Shown: one piece after another, positions 19,364 to 30,998 of the stretch
How positions within the stretch are numbered: the first letter of the stretch is position 1
Layout: each line of letters begins with the position of its first letter
NCBI RefSeq assembly: GCF_032854445.1
Contig: NC_088296.1
Coordinates: 11,384,706 to 11,448,705 of the forward strand
Direction: 5' to 3'
DNA length: 64,000 bases
Source: Liolophura sinensis
Taxonomy: Eukaryota; Mollusca; Polyplacophora; Chitonida; Chitonidae
Notes under the pieces: generated by a model
The model's database searches: none
Told to the model about the DNA's origin: nothing
Seen by the model: only the letters and a program-made list of their open reading frames with translations
Position numbers and translations under genes: made by a program

Positions 19364-22273
19364 TAGGCTTGAGCAGCTGTGGTGCTGCCTTGCCCTATGT
19401 AATTATTCCAAATTCGGAAGAAATGACATACATTCTTGTTGAAAGTCATCCACTTTAAGCATCGTTTTGAAAACTCTACAGGGAATTAAAGCAAATACCT
19501 TTCCCTTTGTGATCACACCTTGTCAACCATCCCCGCGTGACTGCCATAAGATGTCAGACACTGTAGCTAGCACAGCAGGACTTTGTGAGACATTGAACAA
19601 ACATATCGTTACAATCAGTGTGTAATCTTACCAATTTTATGATCCGTTTGTATACGATATAAATTGTCGGTCACTGAGCTAATACTAGACATACCTTTGT
19701 TCCGTGGACACAATTGGTTGTGTACACCGAACTCTTCTATATAACAGTATTAGAGTGTTGTGGACAATATACCTTAAGTACAAAGCTGGACCTGTTCAAT
19801 AGGTCCTCCTGGGAGATGGATACCAGATATTATCATCTATGGCGGAGCCTTGGGACCAAAATGTACGATGAATGGATTCATGCCGTCAAATGTACACCAA
19901 CCTAATCCGAACTACAGAAGAAAATGCCCTTACAGATCAGTATGTGACTAAAAGTATTGAACCCCGATAACCTTGTTCATTTTATTCATTTATTTATTTC
20001 TTTAATTTATTTTTATCTATTCACATATTATTTTATTTATTTATTTTACTGCTGCGGCAAGGTGTACTCGATAATATTTGGTATATTTAATTCAAAAGAA
20101 GGCTGTTTGATTCATTTTAGGCAGAAACTTGAGCTAGGATGAATTCACTGTGATTCACCTAAGCTAGGGATGGATTTCAGCCAGCCCACCTCAATGAACA
20201 AAGGCTTCAATCGTCTTCTCGGACGAACCTTTTACAACGCTAGGCCAGCAAGAGTACAACTTTATCCTTGCCACTTCGCAGTTGGGCTTTGGCGCTGTAG
20301 TTGATGGTGAAATATATTTGTTTATTTGACAGTTGTTTGCAAGAAGATCTTAGTTAAATCGAAAATAAAAACAGACTTACAATACATAGATGAACCAGCT
20401 CAAATTTCAGGAACGTCCATTATGATGGACGGTTGGTATACGAATATCAGTTTTGGCGCTGAGATGAGACCAATAGCGGCGGTAACAACAGACACAGTTC
20501 AGCCATCAAAAATGACAGAATGATTTGCTAGAAGCTGATCTCAAAAAGTCAATAATGACGTTTATTTTCGTTGATTTTACTAATGGAACGCATATGAAAA
20601 CAAAAAGACAGTGACCAAGAATACGATTCCGCAGACAATCGTCAATATATTATTTTTCTTTGCTTTCCACATAAAGTGCGAAATGACAACTAAGAATCAT
20701 TAAGCCTTCAAATGAGTTAAAAGACTACTGTATTTTCAAACGACAAAATAGCTCAGTCTTGGTTCCTTTTCACCGTGGATAGCGCCGACAGTCGTCTGGT
20801 TTCAACGATGGGGCGATGTTCGACGGACAGCGAAGGTAGAAATTTCATTCTAGTAAATTAGGTTAAAGTTGTGCCCCATTGCCAGCTGGTCTAATTCCGA
20901 GGCTTGGGTGAATAAATATGACCAAATGCAAGGTTCTGCCGTCACATCAAGCTACTGGCGGTCTCGAGACAACGGGAGGAGGAGATGGGAAAATAGAATT
21001 ACGGTGAAATGGCGTCTAGTGAAGTAGTGTACAGGCTGATTGAAGCAGCTGTGTAAGTGACTTAGTTTGGCCACGCTCTGGAATAATTCAACATGTGATG
21101 CGCGTATATGTCACTCGGTATTTGTACCTGGTACAAGGTCAGCTTTTATTGATTCCTTTCTGATTTGTTAACAACGTTTTGTTTAATATGTTTTGATGCC
21201 ATTATATATACTGTTAAGATGTATGTTTGGTTGAATTAGTAATTATTGCGGTCATAAATCACATGATTCTAGTTATTTTGTGTTATATTATTTTAAGAGC
21301 ATTCGTTTCTACTATCATATGATGTATTTCAGTGTTGCAGTGCAGACTATCTTCGTCTTTATACCACTGCGTCAACAAAGATTCTGCCTCTATTAGTCAA
21401 TATCAGGGAATACTTTCCTTCTACACATGAAATGTCTTTATACCAGATATTGCTCAAACACCGTATCGTCGTGAGATACAGTAGCACCTTTCACTATTTT
21501 TTATTTGTAATTGATACCCAAGTATCTAAAGACTACAGTTCCTGCAAACACCATTCCTTTGTGACATCCATTCCATAGAACACGCCGCGCCAACTACGAA
21601 TTGAAATAAATCGGTTTGTCGACAGCAGTTTTGTCACCCACCCCCACCACCCCCCACCCCCACCACCCCGCGCCAACCCAAACACGGCAGACTACTCATC
21701 TCGGCCACTAAGTCCCTGTGTGTTGCTCAAATTCTGTGGATTAGCCAAATAAAGCTCTTGGGTCAGATTGGATTATCAAAGGCCTTGTAACATGTACTGT
21801 TAGAGGTGCAGCGTTGTTAGAAAGCCTGGACGGGCTTCAGTCGTGTATATACAGATCCTGATGAAAGGCCTTGGACGTTTGAGTTCCACCACAAGGGGCC
21901 GGTAAATATTTACTGTGGGCTTATGTCACCTCGAATACAATATAGCCTGAGGAAGAGTAGCGGTTTAACCGTGATGAGAGTACTGCAGGGTCTAGGGATA
22001 GCCTACATTGTAATGGACAGGCCTGTCACAGCTACGCTATGGATAAACCTTAGATTATGAAATCGCATCCAGTGCGCATTGTACTGAAGTTGAGTGGATT
22101 GGCTTTGGAATTCAATTATATTCAATATAATGATTTTGCGAGTAAATTCTTTGAAAAAGAAAGAATTTTAACAGGACGTGGACACGTGATCGTAAACGTT
22201 TGTGGCTTATTACGTGTATTGCTGTGGCTTACCACCATGTTGAGTGGATGGCTTTGGGTTATTTGCATTCATT
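19364..22273. other. Long stretch without a recognised gene
   Basis: I see no convincing exon. A decayed family A tail may lie at about 20035-20085 (-). A C-rich run of CACCCCCACC type lies at about 21640-21668. Short ORFs have no recognisable motif. Confidence 0.5.
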
Positions 22274-22545
22274 TTACGTTTATGATGTGAATATAGACGG
22301 GTTAAAATTAGGTGACTCAGGAGCTTCTCACCAATGCAGTTGCTGTGAGTTCAAGTCCAGATCGCGCTGGCTTCCTCTCCGGCCGTACGTGGGAAGATCT
22401 GTTAGCAACCTGCGGATGGTCGTGGGTTTCCACCAGGCTCCGTCCGGTCTCCTCCCACCAAAATGCTGGCCGCTGTCGTATAAGTGAAATATTATTGAGT
22501 ACAACGTAAAACCCCGTTTATGGAAATATAGACGGATTAAAATTT
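22274..22545 (+). repeat. SINE family A between long direct flanking repeats
   Basis: The + strand copy (about 22312-22511) has a truncated head, a B-box-like GAGTTCAAGTCC and the 3' end TTGAGTACAACGTAAAAC. Both flanks carry AATATAGACGGRTTAAAATT (near 22291 and 22524). A similar flank also follows the copy at 25535, so it may belong to a larger repeat and not be a simple TSD. Confidence 0.8.
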
Positions 22546-22899
22546 GGTCAAGGGGAAAGAGTAAAAAAATGCGAGCAAACCCTATGTATCGTAGTTAAAA
22601 CAGTGTAGAGAGAAAGAATGGCCTTCTAATCCGCGTCGTCTCTTTTTAATCCCTTTCACTTAAAAAAACACACTACCATTTATCTTTTTTGAATTTGAGT
22701 AGGAATCATTGAAATTAACATACAAGATGCATGTTACATACAGTTCCTAATGAATACGACATTCGATCTTTAGGAAAGCGACAAAATTTGTTACCTTTAG
22801 CAGAATGGTTACTGCACAACTCCACCCCCCACCCCCAACTCCACCCGCTCCTCCCACCCATTCGTGCGTCAGATTTTGCCAGCCAATACCGTCAGGATT
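22546..22899. other. Unassigned DNA with C-rich run
   Basis: I see only a CCACCCCCCACCCCC-type tract near 22825-22860. The proline-rich ORF on the + strand comes from that tract. Confidence 0.5.
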
Positions 22900-23220
22900 T
22901 CAAAGGAAACGAAGCGCCCAGAAACTTTTAGAATCAGTCAATCGACATTTGCGACGAATGAATTTATCTGCAAGTGAAATGATTTCCTCTCCCATCTTGG
23001 TGATTGAGTCTAAAGAAACGAAGCTGTCTTTGGCAGTTACTGTTGCCCAGACGGCTTTAATGCCGTTGGATAACACGGTATCCCAGTCTGAGCCTGGGCA
23101 AGCTTCCTGTAATTGCCACAAACTGGCGGACACGAACTCAGTCTGGGACTTATTCACATGCTGGAATCTTTCAGCGATGCTTGCAAAGCCCGTTGGAGGT
23201 CTTTTTGCTTGACTTAACAC
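22900..23220 (-). CDS. Open reading frame of unknown function, possible exon
   Basis: The frame of about 107 codons on the - strand has protein-like composition with amphipathic stretches (FVSASLWQLQEACPGSDW, ITKMGEEIISLADKF). No ATG starts it; the first in-frame codon after a stop lies just upstream, and GTGTTAAG could be a splice acceptor. It would then be a 3' exon ending at the stop near 22900. The pattern F..V...L..L....G.DW........W..V faintly recalls globin helices G-H, but the proximal-histidine spacing does not fit. I do not assign a family. Confidence 0.25.
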   Translation of the reverse strand: MLSQAKRPPTGFASIAERFQHVNKSQTEFVSASLWQLQEACPGSDWDTVLSNGIKAVWATVTAKDSFVSLDSITKMGEEIISLADKFIRRKCRLTDSKSFWALRFL

Positions 23221-24014
23221 AAATCAACTTTCTCCAAAGAGTTTCCAGCAATGGCGTTTTACGCTGGTTTCGCCCAGTTCCAGGTTTACGCCTACTGGCG
23301 ATCAAATTGAGAAGTATGGAAGGAAATGTGCCACTGTTCTTTACAGTTGATAGTTTCAACCGCGCCAGCTCTTCTCTTGAATAGGACATCAAACTTGTCA
23401 GTTCCAAGCATGGAATTTAGTGATATACGAAAACAATGGCTCTAGTGTGATTGACAAGTACATCGAACACAGATCTACGTAAGATCCATGGCCTTATCCT
23501 AAATGGGAGTCTATAGCTCGGATGATATTTTGGATATACCTTTGACAGTGAATCCATTTTTCCAGTTTCAGCCTTGGAAGCCTTACAGGAATTCTTACTC
23601 TAATGTAACGATCTGAAGATATGTATTAATGAGGTCTTCATATGGATAGCTAAATAAGTATAGAAAAGACTGACATCAGGCGCGTGTGTAAAAAAGTCTT
23701 TCTTCACTTTATTATGCTACATCGTTTCTTTTTCCCGACATGAGCTAAATTTAGCTCGGTTTCCTCTCTTATAATACATATCATTTTTGTGGTATAAATG
23801 TTTAAACCACCGCTTTGCATACAATGACATACACTGTATAAAACTACAAAATCCAGAGATATTTGTAAACTACGGTCATGCAGCGAGAAGAATATTGTTT
23901 ACCGTGTCATAAACGTGTCTCTTTATTGACTGACACTAGATGAAGGAGTAATCTTGGATCAATTTTAGTATGGATGACGTGCTGTTCCTGCCACTTCCTG
24001 TGTGACTTCACCCG
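23221..24014. other. Unassigned non-coding DNA
   Basis: No repeat or exon was recognised. Confidence 0.5.
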
Positions 24015-24183
24015 GGCAGGTCACCCAGGCAGGTCACCCAGGCAGGTCACCCAGGCAGGTCACCTAGGCAGGTTACCCAGGCGGGTTACCCAGGCAGGTC
24101 ACCCAGGCAGGTCACCCAGGCAGGTCACCCAGGCAGGTCACCTAGGCAGGTTACCCAGGCGGGTTACCCAGGCAGGTCACCCA
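24015..24183 (+). repeat. 13-bp minisatellite, 13 units, with 78-bp higher-order period
   Basis: The unit is GGCAGGTCACCCA and the 169 bp are exactly 13 units. Units 4, 5 and 6 are the variants GGCAGGTCACCTA, GGCAGGTTACCCA and GGCGGGTTACCCA. Units 7-12 repeat the order of 1-6 exactly. The ORF across it is a by-product. Confidence 0.97.
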
Positions 24184-24229
24184 GACACCTTATACAGACA
24201 TTAAATTATTGCGACACTCAGCTTATGCA

Positions 24230-24562
24230 GACATCAGATTATTGCGCCACACGGAGAACTTGCACTGATATCCGATTATTGTGCCACACGGAGAAGTTGT
24301 ACTCATATCAGATTATTGCGCCGCACGGAGAAGTTGTACGGATATCAGATTATTGCGCCACACGGAGAAGTTGTACTGATATCAGATTGTTGTGCCACAC
24401 GGAGAAGTTGTACTGATATCAGATTATTGCGTCACACGGAGAAGTTGTACTGATATCAGATTATTGCGCCACACGGAGAAGTTGTACTGATATCAGATTG
24501 TTGCGCCACACGGAGAAGTTGTACTGATATCAGATTATTGCGCCCACAGAGAATGCATACTA
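24230..24562 (+). repeat. 37-bp minisatellite, about 9 units
   Basis: Units start at 24230 and every 37 bp to 24526. Each holds GATATCAGATTATTGCGCC and CACACGGAGAAGTTGTACT. The first and last units are degenerate. A more distant copy may precede at 24196. Confidence 0.97.
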
Positions 24563-24674
24563 ATAACCCATTGTTTATCCACCCAGTCAGCTTTCCAGGC
24601 ATACATAAATTTTATACTTTATGTATACAGAATATACTATAAAACGTCCCCCTCCGTCCTTTTCGTATCCAAAC

Positions 24675-24926
24675 CTACAGATCCTCCAAAGACGCTCTGC
24701 TTACATATTGCCGGACGCGAAATTCCCTTAAAAAAGCACATGTCAGCACAAGGTGTTCCATGAATGCATACCCACATTGATCTGGGCTTATACGAAAACA
24801 CGGTCTGGAGTCATTCTGCCAAAAGTCTGACGATAAGTGTTGCCAGAAGCTGATGGACACTCTATGGTATCGTTTTATCCTTGTGCCAAATACAACTTTA
24901 GTCGCCTCAGAAAAACGTGTTAGCAA
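24675..24926 (-). mobile_element. Possible retroelement C-terminal remnant
   Basis: The - strand frame contains CGYAFMEHLVLTCAFLREFR. The HxxxxC pattern after a Cys-containing stretch resembles the zinc-knuckle end of non-LTR retrotransposon proteins (C...EHLL..C). No RT core is nearby. The match is weak. Confidence 0.3.
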
Positions 24927-25334
24927 ATGAAGTCAAAACATCGGTTCTGGACGCTTCCATTATGAGGTTATGCGAATTCCAGTAAGATGGCGTAAAAAGT
25001 GCTTAAGCTTACGCCTAACCCCTCGGCCCTGTATAATATCTGTGCGGGCCGTAGCCAGAAAAGTGGTCTAAACGGATCTCCTCTTGTCGCGGAATCTGTC
25101 CTCACGGGCAAAGAAAATCATTAAAAAAAGTTTTTGAAAGGAAATAGCTCCAAACAAGGCTGTTTAGTGTTGATCTTTCAGAAGTGAATTCAGCAATGAT
25201 CCACCAAGTCTATGCCCAGTAAGAGGAAAAAGTTTACTGAAGGCGGAATTCATTTTTCCTCTATTATATCATTCCAAAGACCATTAAAGAGCAAAGGCTT
25301 TACAATAAAAGCTTTCGCTCCAGGCTTATTTATG

Positions 25335-25360
25335 TACTTACTTACTTACTTACTTACTTA
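25335..25360 (+). repeat. (ACTT)n microsatellite
   Basis: About six TACT/ACTT units in a row. Confidence 0.95.
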
Positions 25361-25534
25361 CCCGCTGCGACTATCAAACATTTGACCAATGAGATTGATT
25401 GTTGGAATACAGTTCTGGCTATTTTCGCTGCGGCGGATAATCCAGGTTTATCAGGTACCTAGTGAAGGCAGGTGGTTTACTCCGGGCAAATTCCTACGCA
25501 TGGTCTTTAACACTAATCTGGGCTTCCACCGGAT

Positions 25535-25695
25535 TCCGCCCGGTTTCCTCCCATCATAACGCTGGCCGTCGCCGTATAAGTGAAATATTCTTGAGTACGG
25601 CGTAAAACCCCGTTTATGATGCAAAAACAGATGGATTAAAATTTGGTCAGGAGAAAGATTAGGGCGTAAAACACCCATAAAATATGTAAATAAAT
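25535..25695 (+). repeat. SINE family A fragment with extended 3' sequence
   Basis: The + strand body and end (TTGAGTACGGCGTAAAAC) are present, but CCCGTTTATG and GGATTAAAATTTGGTCAGGA follow in place of the usual tail. A second GGGCGTAAAACACCC and an AAATAAATAAAT tail come later. The extension also follows the copy at 22312-22511. Confidence 0.75.
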
Positions 25696-26676
25696 AAATT
25701 TAATACTAATGAAGAATATAAATGAGTAAATGTTTTTGTATTCCACAAATGTGCTATAAACCTAATATGAAACATCGTTCCTATCAAGAAAGCAGTGGGG
25801 CTTTGAACTCAGACGGATCGTATTGCTTGAATGCACTGTGAATGCTCCTAATGATTTATCAATAAAAATCGATAATTTAATAGTCTTTTGGGAGAGTCGT
25901 CCGAGCTATGAAAAATGTCTGATACCCCCAGCATATAGTTCAGAGTTATAAATGATACCCAAAGGAAGCAACAATAATCCTAGGTCAAGCCGACGAAAAC
26001 ACATATCCAGGTCTACCCTGGTGGGAAAAGGGCAAGATGGATTACCCAATATGGTCGGAATTGACTACCATATATGAAATGTTGAGTAGCGCGAAATGGC
26101 ATGGGAAAGATACATTCTCCACTGCGTCGCGTTTCGCCGGATATCGGATGTCACGTAGATAAAGACCGATCGTCTCAGCGTCCAGTCAGAGATGAAAGAG
26201 TTCAAGCCTCTTAAATCAAACAGTTAGCTCTGTCATGAATTCCAATAAAACGAGGACTTATGTATATTTATAAGTACTACTCAGAAGGACTATAACAGAG
26301 AATTAGCATACAAATGCATTGCTTCGTTAGACGAGCGGGAGCTCGAGCCTGAGCCTTTGAGGTCAAGGCGCTTGCAACCATTGAGGAGACTGAATAAATT
26401 ATCAAAATGACTTCTTTAAAACAAACATTTTTATTTTGTAGATAATTCACAAGAAGGAAAACACAAATCATTTTTGATTGTTTCGTATCGGGAATTCAAC
26501 AGTAGTACCGTAACTAACTTCATGGTTAATGACTGAATGTTTAATAAATAAATATACATGTAACAAATTGCAATTAACATCACTTTATTTTTGATACCTA
26601 ATTCTGAGTAAGCCATGGTGCCAGACGGTGCGTAAGTAACTACTATTTAATCTTTTACATGAAGAGTGACTCCGAT
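25696..26676. other. Unassigned non-coding DNA
   Basis: No exon or known repeat was recognised. Confidence 0.5.
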
Positions 26677-26770
26677 TCGGAAGCGGTAGATCCAGGGCCA
26701 ATGCTGGATCGAGTCACACATAAGACCTTAAAAGAACAAGTTGTAACTTCCTCGCTTGGCGTTCAGAACT
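26677..26770 (+). repeat. SINE family B, 5' fragment
   Basis: The + strand fragment holds the end of the tRNA-like head (GCGGTAGATCCAGGGCCAAT) and the start of the body (AACTTCCTCGCTTGGCGTTC). It stops there. Confidence 0.75.
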
Positions 26771-29700
26771 GCTCTGGTTTTACTCGTTACGCTTTGCGTC
26801 TTTAATGTACTGTAGATACAAGTTTTAGAAAAATATAGATTCACATTATATGTCTTGTCCTATAATTTATTAAAAAAGTAAGTATTTAAAAAGTAATGGA
26901 TACCTTATATCAATGAGCCACAGCTATATTACTTAGTATTTTATATAGGTGAAAAGTTTTATCAACGTCACTAATACCTCCATTGAAGGAAACGCTATGG
27001 CCGATACGGCCGTGCAATAGGCAGTCATGGTATTGGTCTTCTTTCGTTTTTTGCCTTTTTGTGTTTTTGTCTCTCTGCTATTAATGGTCACACATCATGA
27101 ACAGCAAAATTATGTTCTCTGTTAAGTATTTATTCCCATTTCTACAATCGTATTTTCCAGACAAGTCAACACGAAGTAAAATATCCCTCACTTCCTTGAT
27201 TAGTATATGAAGCAATTTTTTTAACTGTCCCCTCCATAAATAGAAGAGCAGTCTGAAGGAAAATCCAGGAGGACATTGGCAGCGGTCTCTTTTCTCCACG
27301 GTCATCCCTATACAATAAAAGCGCCTACAGTATAGGTTCTCCAATGTGATGTGCAAATAGTAAAGGCGGGAGGGATAGATCGGGTCTTTCAAAGTAGCAG
27401 GGACATGGGAGCATGCTGCTTGTCGGCAGACGGGGAGAGGGAGCAGTCTGTTTACTCGCCATGCCTACGGGGAATCTACAAGCACTAAGAACAACGTGAC
27501 GAGGTTAATAAACCTGATCAGCACAACGTTCCGCAGCGAGTCGCACGCTGAAAGCGTTACCCAATCGAAACGAGTGAGGATTCCATTAAAAACCGTTAAT
27601 ATTTACACTGTGCGGTGGTTGTGATACGAGCTAAAGAGCATTTTCAGTATCACTTCTCAGAATTGATAGCAGAAAATCTTGTCAAAGTAATGAATGGCAT
27701 CTGGCAATATGATTCGATGATTTACCGCACATGTTTGTTGTAATATGCTTTGATATTTGTAAGTGGAACCAAGCAGAGAGCATAGACTGCAACGTTTTAT
27801 ACGCTGGGTTCTTCAGTTTGCAATAATGAATTCTATGCTCTTTTTTAAAAAAGCTGTCAGAGACTGGGTATTAAGATGGTTTTTATTTGTGTAATACGTC
27901 ACGCTTCGTGGTAACCATAAACACCGATGTAGTAGACACAAATTGCAACGTCATAGCTCTTTATTACTGGGTCATGGGACCATTTTGCATTTTGCCGTCC
28001 ATCGTTTTTTTTTTTTCCTTTCCTTTAACGATACTTCACTTGATCGACTTCATTCAACAATTATCCACACGACTGAATCTTTTCCAATCTGGTAATTCTG
28101 CAAGAAGAGATAAGTTCTTAAACTTAACTTTTTCTCAATACTTTCCATGTATTTTGATCTAATCATGTCTGAACCTTCTACTTTGTTTTGACAATATATA
28201 TCAATAATTTTCGTTGTGCTCGTTGTGCTGCATTATATATGTTATCGTCATTGCTGCTTAGTAACTGGTCTTTGTACTTATGACAGGCCGTTTAAAATCT
28301 GAACAGATCAGAGAGTTGAAAGGCTTTTGGAAGCCTTTTGGCCGGTGATTAGAGAGAACCTGGCTGTGTGAATCCAGACGTCATGCCGTATGAGAAATTG
28401 ACCTGGTGAACAGCAGACTAATTGAGCAAATCCTGGGTTAAATCATAGCAAAATTACACTGACAACTTCAAAGCAGAGAGACTTTCCGAAATAACATAAA
28501 CGTTTTACCCCACGCATAACAGATTGCCAAGGTCGCTTTGATCACAGTAGACGTAATTGACCAGTGAGTAATGAGTTTGCTGTTTGCGTAATGTTTTCAC
28601 CCCTTGGAGAGAAATTATTAGCGATTAAACTAAAAACACTTTCATCTCTTTGACGTTAAATTGCACTACCTGATTCATTTACGAGCTGATCTATAAGATG
28701 TTTACGTACATAAGCTCATATAGATAGCACCAACAATTACACGATTGTCGAAAATATCACACATGAAACCAGTTCCAGTGATTTGATGAAGAAACACTGA
28801 ACGCCCATCGCGTTTCTGCTTTACACAAGCTCTTGTAATTTCTATTTAATTCCATTTTTTGTTTAAATATAAGCACATTAAATGCAGTGTTTAACTTAGT
28901 TTCACGACATAATTATATTTCTTTCAGTGGATTGGTTATACAGCCGCCCTGTTCAGGAAATTGAGTTGCGAACCACACGAGGTTCATGTGCAATTTGGGC
29001 CCCATTAGCACTTCCGTTTTCTCCATGAAAGCGTTATTTGAATTATTTATTTTTATATAAGCTGATATACATACGTAGTGCTGTATTGTTGACTGTTTTC
29101 ATGTTTTAAAAAAACGCCAAGAGCACTGTTTGTACTTGTTTGATATTCATGTATTGTTATAGAGGGCCTGAGGATGAGGAAACTGTTAAATTTGACAGAG
29201 CTATTCGGAGTTGTTTGTGTTTTAGGGTGTAAAGACATATTTACTGCCAACCGGCCATCTTTGGTGTACAGGTGCTTACCTAGTATGATAATAAAGCAAA
29301 TGATGAATGTGTTTTATTGATAATAGTTCAAAATTCTTGGACAGTGGACAAAGTATGTCGGGTAATACAATGCTCTTAGCGTTGCTAATGTACCCATTCC
29401 AGCTGCTGGGACAGGAAGGTCCAGATTTTCACGGTCATCCTGTGCCAAGATTCGTAAAGTTGCTTTCACACAGGTTGAGTAAAGAAGGCACCAATAGTTA
29501 CTACCCATGGGGCTGTCATACAGCTTTGTCGCTTGTGGAAAATTAAAACGGGTCTGAGGCCATGCAAAATCCGTGCCTCGGATAGACAATTTCTATATAA
29601 CGCCGCTTTCACTATTTATGCAGCCTTGGTGACTTTTTGTCTTAAAAACCACTTGAATTTTCCTTGTACATGGTGTATGTGACATGTGATAAAGTTTGTC

Positions 29701-30998
29701 ATTAACTTGCTAAGCGTCGGTGGTCGCCAAGAAAACTTACCTTGCAGTCCTATGAGTACGAAATTCGTCAGTATGACATTAGGAAAGCAATCAAATGAAT
29801 CTGCAGGTTCACCAACTCTTAGTCATCACAGTTATGTTAGTTATTTCACGGCCAAGGATGAATTAAGATTGCTGGAAATTGTATTAGGCCTCACGGGTAA
29901 CACGTTGTGGCAGTACAGAGGGTGTGAAAAGGACAATTTCAAACAAAAATGTGAAGAAAAGACAACATATGATCAAGGCCAAGACACGTTACTTCAGTAC
30001 ATATGGATAAAGAAAACATGTATGTTTGCACCAGGCTTTAATCCCAATAAAACACTTCAATCCAGAACATTGGTGATTCTAAGCCCTCGTCTGGCGCCGC
30101 CGTGCGTCTTGAATCCATAAAAGCTACATGACGACGGAGTAATCTGTACCTGGTCTTTGTTTACTAACGCAACATCTGCGCATGCTCTAGAAGCAAAGAA
30201 TTATTGACACAGTACACACGTATAAACTTGTTAGGTGAAGCAATATACGAGTGAAATCAGTCTAACGGTCAACTCGATCCTTGCTTTCCAAAAATCAATA
30301 CTGAGTTTAGAAGAAAGAGCATGCAAGAAAATCTACGAAATTCTACAAGATGTCTGTGGTCCCTTTGACATTTATATTTGTTCCGCATTCTGCCAAATGG
30401 GTTGAGTTTTCTTTCCATAGGGGATAATTGAAAGAAAACAGTTGTGCGAATCTGCGGCGCTGGTGAGAAGTGATAGCCCCTAATTTAGATGTAGTTTAAC
30501 TGAATGAAAACAGACTGATGTCTGGTATGCCTAAATGAGACGGAGGTGTTGACGTTAACTGATTTCAAGTTCTCATCGATATATGGGGACAATTTCAAAT
30601 TCGCTCCCCTGAAATATTAGCAAAGTGGTATAAATGGAATAGGGGTTTTACAGTATAGAGATAATTCTAGAGCAGCGAAGATAGTGTGATCATTAGCAAA
30701 TCATCACACTAGCTGGTGACGTGCGGCCTTTGATCAGTTTACAATAGTTGTTGTTTTTTCTAACTGTTCATTCAAATTCCCAAACAATAGTAAATTACAC
30801 GTCGCTAACGCCGTAGTTAAGTAGAATAAAGCAAATAAGCATATCAGTGATGGTAATTGTAAATTATAAGACGCAAGAGTACTATACTCAATCAATCAAT
30901 CACGTATTGAAAATGCGTGATTTCGACCATTGCTGTTCGAAATCACATCAAGGATTTTCTCATCGTGATAAATGTAGATTCAATGCTGGATTGCTGAA
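26771..30998. other. 4.2 kb without a recognised gene
   Basis: I see no clear exon or repeat. The longest open frame (29686-30120, +) begins with GTG, has no recognised motif, and has no splice or promoter signal that I could link to it. Confidence 0.5.

Noticed and set aside
22805-23212. Proline-rich 135-codon ORF on the + strand
   Set aside because: It arises from a CCACCCCC tract and then runs antisense to the more protein-like - strand frame.
23974-24416. Repetitive ORFs across the minisatellites
   Set aside because: The 13-bp and 37-bp periods are not multiples of three, so the peptides only cycle through frames of simple repeats.
29686-30120. A 144-codon + strand ORF
   Set aside because: It has a GTG start, no recognised domain and no linked splice or promoter signals. 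A chance frame is possible.
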